Of a DNA stretch of 6,523 nt, positions 5,672 to 6,523 are shown piece after piece (position 1 is the first letter of the stretch; every line of letters begins with the position of its first letter). The stretch spans positions 1-6,523 of the forward strand of contig JBEKZQ010000364.1 in assembly GCA_049509675.1 (NCBI GenBank), read 5' to 3'. Source of the DNA: JBEKZQ01 sp049509675 (GTDB taxonomy: Bacteria; Planctomycetota; Planctomycetia; Pirellulales; Thermoguttaceae). Position numbers and translations under genes: made by a program. A model generated the notes under the pieces. It had not been told where the DNA came from. It worked only from the letters and a program-made list of their open reading frames with translations, and searched no databases.

Positions 5672-6523
5672 CTAACGGGAAATAGGAATGACCGTCGCAT
5701 CGCCGGGCCGGCCATGCCGGCATGCGAGCACTTTCCAAACGCCTTGAAGGTATCCCAGGCCGTAACTAAGGTGCAACACGGGAATTACCGCGAACAATGC
5801 CGCCGCCGCAACCCCGACCTTGCCGACCGCTCCGGCTGCGCAGGTGGCAATCGTCGCTGCGTACGTCAGGACGATCGCGGCAAATGCCCCGGCCGCCAGC
5901 CGGCTCCATGGCGCCAGAGCGCCGGTAATCAACAGGCCGAGCACCAGTGCGGGCGGGGCCAGTTGCCGCAGGGTCATCACCCGGACCTTCCGCACCACCA
6001 GGGGCTTGAAATAACCGTATTGATAATACATGCGCCACAGCTTTCCGAGCGACTCCCGGGCGTAGTACCGGCAGACGATCTTCGGTGAGAGCCGGATGCG
6101 CCCGCCCTGCTTGATCAATCGAAAGTTCAGCTCGTCGTCCTGGTTTCTGACGAGTTGTTCGTCGAAGAGCCCAATCCGCTCGAACACCTCTCTGCGATAA
6201 CAGCCGAAGGGGACCGTGTCGACCCAGCGCGGCTCGGCCGAGCCGATGCGGAAATACGAGTTCCCTACGCCCAGCGGATGCGACATGCCGAAGGCGATCG
6301 CCCGCGCCAAGGCGGTGCCGTTGGCCGGCAGGGTGCGGCAGACGCCGCCGACATTGTCCGCGCCGCTTTCCTGCAGCAAGCGGACCAGCGAGGAAATGTA
6401 GTCGGCCGGATACTCCACGTGCGCGTCCATGCGGACGATCACCGCGCCTTTGGCGTGCGTAATCCCCAGGTTCAGGGCGGCCGGCGTGATCTTCTTCGGA
6501 TTGTCCAACAGGCGGAACCACGG
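5672..6523 (-). CDS. Family 2 glycosyltransferase, ExoA-like, N-terminus missing
   Basis: The frame stays open to the window edge, giving 283 visible C-terminal residues. The first strands of the GT-A fold and the start codon lie outside; a TTG at 6508 is only an internal Leu codon. Seen are DNPKKITPAALNLGI, VRMDAH (30-35, with Asp33-Ala-His standing in the DxD metal position), GVCRTLP, FGCYRREVF, NQDDELNFRL (127-135, the acidic motif with the likely catalytic base) and YYQYGYFKP. The RMDAHVEYP and NQDDELNFRL segments match the succinoglycan ExoA-type subfamily. Three hydrophobic segments follow (about 187-208, 212-232 and 237-260), anchoring it in the inner membrane, and then a short polar tail. 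It would add a sugar to the lipid-linked oligosaccharide on the cytoplasmic face. The donor and linkage are unknown. It is the most upstream gene visible in this cluster. Confidence 0.92.
   Translation of the reverse strand, partial: PWFRLLDNPKKITPAALNLGITHAKGAVIVRMDAHVEYPADYISSLVRLLQESGADNVGGVCRTLPANGTALARAIAFGMSHPLGVGNSYFRIGSAEPRWVDTVPFGCYRREVFERIGLFDEQLVRNQDDELNFRLIKQGGRIRLSPKIVCRYYARESLGKLWRMYYQYGYFKPLVVRKVRVMTLRQLAPPALVLGLLITGALAPWSRLAAGAFAAIVLTYAATIATCAAGAVGKVGVAAAALFAVIPVLHLSYGLGYLQGVWKVLACRHGRPGDATVIPISR

Overview
The window is GC-rich bacterial DNA. It holds the downstream part of a single-direction, minus-strand cluster for making a surface glycan (exopolysaccharide, capsule or O-antigen-like polymer). 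Dispersed palindromic repeats in the gaps, weak Shine-Dalgarno sequences at several starts and the gene mix (signal-less deacetylase-like protein, FemAB/GNAT-type proteins, a dedicated acyl carrier protein) remind me of a planctomycete (Planctomycetota). That is an impression, not a demonstration: there is no rRNA or marker gene here.

In transcription order, from high to low coordinates: (1) 5672-6523, C-terminal part of a family 2 glycosyltransferase (ExoA-like), cut by the window edge; (2) 4604-5593, a FemAB/GNAT-fold protein; (3) 3999-4607, a monotopic phosphoglycosyl transferase (bacterial sugar transferase), overlapping its upstream neighbour by ATGA; (4) 2736-3965, a DegT/DnrJ/EryC1/StrS sugar aminotransferase; (5) 1804-2739, a polysaccharide-deacetylase-like protein, again overlapping by ATGA; a 96-bp gap with a perfect 13-bp-arm palindrome between 11-bp direct repeats; (6) 589-1707, a second, unrelated-looking GNAT-type acyltransferase; (7) 316-558, a stand-alone acyl carrier protein. 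Positions 1-315 have no gene I can support. They contain two inverted copies of a 27-bp palindromic repeat forming a doublet.

A coherent but inferred reading: the aminotransferase makes an amino sugar nucleotide, the phosphoglycosyl transferase loads the first sugar phosphate onto undecaprenyl phosphate, the family 2 enzyme extends the chain, and the deacetylase-like and GNAT-type proteins tailor amino groups. The carrier protein next to a GNAT protein suggests that one tailoring acyl group arrives on a phosphopantetheine arm rather than on CoA. The mix partly resembles exosortase-A (PEP-CTERM) exopolysaccharide loci, but no exosortase, polymerase, flippase or chain-length regulator is visible here.

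The points most worth a second look are the carrier protein/GNAT pair, the altered metal motif of the deacetylase-like protein, and the two kinds of palindromic repeat, one forming a REPIN-like doublet whose arms differ by a compensatory change.
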